Source: Rouxiella aceris
GTDB taxonomy: Bacteria > Pseudomonadota > Gammaproteobacteria > Enterobacterales > Enterobacteriaceae
Assembly: GCF_012933545.1 (NCBI RefSeq)
Contig: NZ_JAADJU010000007.1
Location: forward strand, 124,001-188,000
DNA length: 64,000 bases
Direction: 5' to 3'
The notes under the pieces were generated by a model, which saw nothing but the letters and a program-made list of their open reading frames with translations, made no database searches and was not told the origin of the DNA. Made by a program: the position numbers and the translations under genes. How positions within the stretch are numbered: the first letter of the stretch is position 1; each line of letters begins with the position of its first letter. Of the stretch, positions 61,711-64,000 are shown in pieces.

Positions 61711-62253
61711 ATGAAAGAAACGGAACCGCAGCCCGCCAGTCAGGCTAAAAGAATAATCGGCGATCATTTACGCTTTCATCGCCAATATCATCATTTATGG
61801 CCGACCTTTGGCGAAAATTGGTTTGCGCTTAAGGCCGAGGCTTTTGCCCGCTTTTTTGGTACACCCTTGTTTCTTGGTGCCCAGACGCTAATTGTTTTAG
61901 TCTGGATTGTGTTGAACGTTGTGGGGTGGGTGAAGTTCGATGTCTATCCCTTTATTTTGTTGAATCTGGCTTTCAGCTTGCAGGCAGCCTATGCCGCGCC
62001 GCTGATTTTGCTGGCACAAACCCGGCAGGCGGAACGAGACAAAGCCAGCGCCGAGGCCGATGCGCTGCATCGGGAAGATATCGCCAGCATTAACGACCAA
62101 CGGCTGCAAATTGCCGCGCAGCAAAATGAACAGATGCTCCATTTGCTGCAGCAAAATACCGAACTGACCACCATGACCAAGCAACTGACCGAAAGGGTCG
62201 AGCGCTTAACCATTGAATTACATAATAAAATTATCGAAAACGCCAAGGGATAA
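61711..62253 (+). CDS. DUF1003 family membrane protein
   Basis: 180 residues. Two membrane helices (about 50-72 and 79-103; LFLGAQTLIVLVWIVLNVVGW, YPFILLNLAFSLQAAYAAPLIL in part) with the family segment LAQTRQAERDKASAEAD, then a coiled coil (about 105-178; regular Leu/Gln heptads). Function of the family is unknown. AGGA lies eight bases before the ATG. Confidence 0.82.
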   Translation: MKETEPQPASQAKRIIGDHLRFHRQYHHLWPTFGENWFALKAEAFARFFGTPLFLGAQTLIVLVWIVLNVVGWVKFDVYPFILLNLAFSLQAAYAAPLILLAQTRQAERDKASAEADALHREDIASINDQRLQIAAQQNEQMLHLLQQNTELTTMTKQLTERVERLTIELHNKIIENAKG

Positions 62254-62282
62254 GCATTCTTTTGGCAAGAGAGTAGCAAAAA

Positions 62283-62576
62283 TCAGAGGATCCCTTGCAA
62301 CATTTGGGCGCACTTGCTGGCTTCAAAAGGAATAATTTCACAGCTGGCAAGGCCGTGTTGCTGAAAGGGATCCCGGCTTAATCGCAGTTGTAGGTCTTCA
62401 ATACTCTCTCCGCGCGCAAGGATAACCCCGCCTACCCGTGGCACTCGTCGTCCGGAAGCCAGAAACACCCCCGCCTCATATCCCTGATTAAGCCATTGCA
62501 CATGGTCAGCAATATGCCGGTCAATCTCCTCCAGGGGTTTTATATAATTTAATACAATGACATAGGTGATACTCAT
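62283..62576 (-). CDS. YciI-family protein
   Basis: 97 residues with the ferredoxin-like YciI fold: IVLNYIKPLEEIDRHIADHVQWLNQG at the start with the conserved His/Asp, then FLASGRRVPRVGGVIL and DPFQQHGLA. Family members include the dehydrochlorinase TftG; most have no known role. Convergent with the DUF1003 gene, 29 bases apart. Confidence 0.85.
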   Translation of the reverse strand: MSITYVIVLNYIKPLEEIDRHIADHVQWLNQGYEAGVFLASGRRVPRVGGVILARGESIEDLQLRLSRDPFQQHGLASCEIIPFEASKCAQMLQGIL

Positions 62577-62646
62577 GGCTGACTCCTTTTGTTGCGGGAT
62601 AAGTTAAGCGTATTCCCCTCTGATACCGGGATCGGGACTGATGCAT

Positions 62647-62678
62647 AATTACATATGCGTTAAAGCGAATATGTAATT
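62647..62678 (+). promoter_or_regulatory. ArsR-type operator upstream of arsR
   Basis: AATTACATAT and ATATGTAATT, a perfect 10-bp inverted repeat with a 12-base spacer holding CGTTAAAGCG. It resembles the E. coli ars operator as I recall it (CATTCGTTAA-CATATATG). It lies 50 bases upstream of arsR and fits autoregulation. Confidence 0.7.
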
Positions 62679-62727
62679 GACTCCCGCTCTGGCCGAGCTA
62701 AGATAGCGGAAAAGATAAGGAGTGCGG

Positions 62728-63078
62728 ATGACGCCACTAGACCCTTTACAGTTTTTTAAATACTTATCAGAAGATACGCGGCTGACTATCATACTCCTTT
62801 TACGCAGTAGCGGGGAGCTCTGTGTCTGTGAGTTGGTTGCCGCGTTAAATGAGACCCAGCCAAAAATATCCCGCCATTTGGCCATGTTGCGTGAAGGTGG
62901 GGTGCTTGCCGACCGTCGGCAAGGGAAGTGGATCCACTACCGTTTATCGCCACATTTGCCGATGTGGGCCGCCAATATAATAGAACAAGCCTGGCAGTGT
63001 CGCATGGCCGAGATCACCGCTATCAGTAAACAGTTAGCGCAGGATCCCTTGACTGCGGACGGCAAATCCCGCTGCTGA
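62728..63078 (+). CDS. arsR: ArsR, arsenite-responsive repressor
   Basis: 116 residues, winged helix. The metalloid-binding ELCVCELVAAL motif has the two Cys (CVC) typical of ArsR, and ETQPKISRHLAMLREGGVLADRRQGKWIHYRL is the recognition helix and wing (in part). I chose the ATG at 62728 with AGGAG five bases upstream; GTG at 62722 is within the ribosome site. Followed by arsB. Confidence 0.92.
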   Translation: MTPLDPLQFFKYLSEDTRLTIILLLRSSGELCVCELVAALNETQPKISRHLAMLREGGVLADRRQGKWIHYRLSPHLPMWAANIIEQAWQCRMAEITAISKQLAQDPLTADGKSRC

Positions 63079-63101
63079 CAAGACGATTTTTAATTCTATA
63101 T

Positions 63102-63117
63102 ATATGTTAAAACATAT
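63102..63117 (+). promoter_or_regulatory. Palindrome between arsR and arsB
   Basis: ATATGTTAAAACATAT, a perfect 16-base palindrome 19 bases before arsB. It overlaps where the arsB ribosome site would be and may be a second operator or an A+T-rich mRNA hairpin. Confidence 0.45.
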
Positions 63118-63135
63118 TTGTTAACAGGGTGTCAT

Positions 63136-64000
63136 ATGCTGCTTGCGGTTGCGATTTTTATTTTTACTCTGCTGCTGGTAATTTGGCAGCCCAAAGGCTT
63201 GGGTATCGGCTGGTCGGCGAGCATTGGTGCGCTACTGGCACTGTTGACCGGCGTGGTGCAAATTAACGATATCCCGGTGGTCTGGCATATTGTCTGGAAC
63301 GCCACTGCTACCTTTATCGCCGTGATCATTATCAGCTTGTTGCTGGACGAAAGCGGTTTCTTTGAATGGGCGGCTCTGCATGTGGCGCGCTGGGGGCAGG
63401 GTAAAGGTCGTTTGCTGTTTACCTATATTGTGTTACTGGGTGCCTGCGTTGCCGCGTTGTTTGCCAACGATGGTGCCGCATTGATTTTAACGCCGATCGT
63501 CATTGCCATGCTTGCGGCGTTGGGCTTTAGCCATCGCTCCACCCTGGCTTTTGTGATTGCTGCCGGCTTTATTGCCGATACTTCCAGCTTGCCGCTGATT
63601 GTTTCGAATCTGGTGAATATTGTCTCTGCCGATTACTTTACACTTGGCTTTAATCGCTATGCCTGGGTGATGGTACCGGTAGATATGGTGGCAATTCTCG
63701 CCACGCTGGTGGTCTTGCATCTGTATTTTCGCCGTGATATTCCGCAAATCTATGAACCAGGCAAGCTGAAAAAGCCCGCTGAGGCCATCACTGACAGCGT
63801 CACTTTTGCTACCGGCTGGCTGGTGCTGCTATTGCTGCTGTTTGGCTTTTTTGTACTTGAACCCCTTGGCATCCCCGTTAGCGCGGTGGCGGCGTTTGGT
63901 GCATTGGCACTGTGGACTATTGCGCGGCGCAGAAACATCATTGATACCCGTAAAGTGTTGCTGGGAGCACCATGGAAAATCGTGGTGTTCTCACTCGGCA
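63136..64000 (+). CDS. arsB: ArsB, arsenite efflux permease (N-terminal part, cut by window edge)
   Basis: 288 codons are present without a stop; the rest is beyond the window. Hydrophobic segments alternate throughout, with [38 protein letters not shown] and [19 protein letters not shown], all matching ArsB. It exports arsenite or antimonite across the inner membrane, alone or with ArsA. ArsC is not in the window. Preceded by arsR in the usual order. Confidence 0.92.
   Translation, partial: MLLAVAIFIFTLLLVIWQPKGLGIGWSASIGALLALLTGVVQINDIPVVWHIVWNATATFIAVIIISLLLDESGFFEWAALHVARWGQGKGRLLFTYIVLLGACVAALFANDGAALILTPIVIAMLAALGFSHRSTLAFVIAAGFIADTSSLPLIVSNLVNIVSADYFTLGFNRYAWVMVPVDMVAILATLVVLHLYFRRDIPQIYEPGKLKKPAEAITDSVTFATGWLVLLLLLFGFFVLEPLGIPVSAVAAFGALALWTIARRRNIIDTRKVLLGAPWKIVVFSLG

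Overview
The window is chromosomal DNA of a motile member of the Enterobacterales. The gene content resembles the Yersiniaceae/Pectobacteriaceae side of the order (Serratia, Rahnella or Rouxiella-like) more than Escherichia; this is inferred from protein similarity I recognise and from gene order, not from a search. Supporting signs are a his operon with a His-rich leader and attenuator next to yeeZ, an flhDC promoter very like the enterobacterial one (CRP site, RcsAB box), sigma-28 promoters, and flhDC-mot-che-flhBAE plus flgNMABCDEFGHIJKL in one block. Only a toxin-like gene and a few intergenic regions look clearly richer in A+T.

Layout. 1-6940: his operon on the minus strand (hisL, attenuator, hisGDCBHAF and the first codons of hisI). 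7127-7954: yeeZ, divergent. 7955-9362: a 1.4 kb gap holding the flhDC control region and an unexpected sigma-28-like promoter. 9363-25867: flhDC, motAB, cheAW, two chemoreceptors, cheRBYZ and flhBAE, all on the plus strand. 26062-33536: an accessory block between the flagellar sub-clusters, with a large toxin-like protein and a polar amino acid/opine-type ABC transporter with an AbgB-like amidohydrolase. 33756-46204: flgN, flgM and flgA (minus) and flgB to flgL (plus), completing rod, hook, rings and hook-filament junction.

46828-64000 is a mixed metabolic and envelope region: an orphan two-partner-secretion transporter (TpsB), yohJK (LrgAB-like), a NitT/TauT-type ABC transporter, a YliI-like sugar dehydrogenase, a LysR-controlled M20 peptidase/MHS permease pair, glpM, dacC, ybjG with an upstream PmrA-box-like repeat, an isochorismatase-family hydrolase, DUF1003 and YciI proteins, and arsR-arsB, with arsB cut by the window edge.

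How it fits together: FlhD4C2 made from the flhDC promoter would activate class 2 operons (a candidate box lies between flgA and flgB). Sigma-28, held by FlgM until the hook is complete, would then use the sites seen before flgM, flgK and the Tsr-like receptor. The points most worth a second look are the sigma-28-like promoter inside the flhDC upstream region, the toxin-like gene directly after flhE, and the small structured element that separates two copies of a terminator hairpin between dacC and ybjG.
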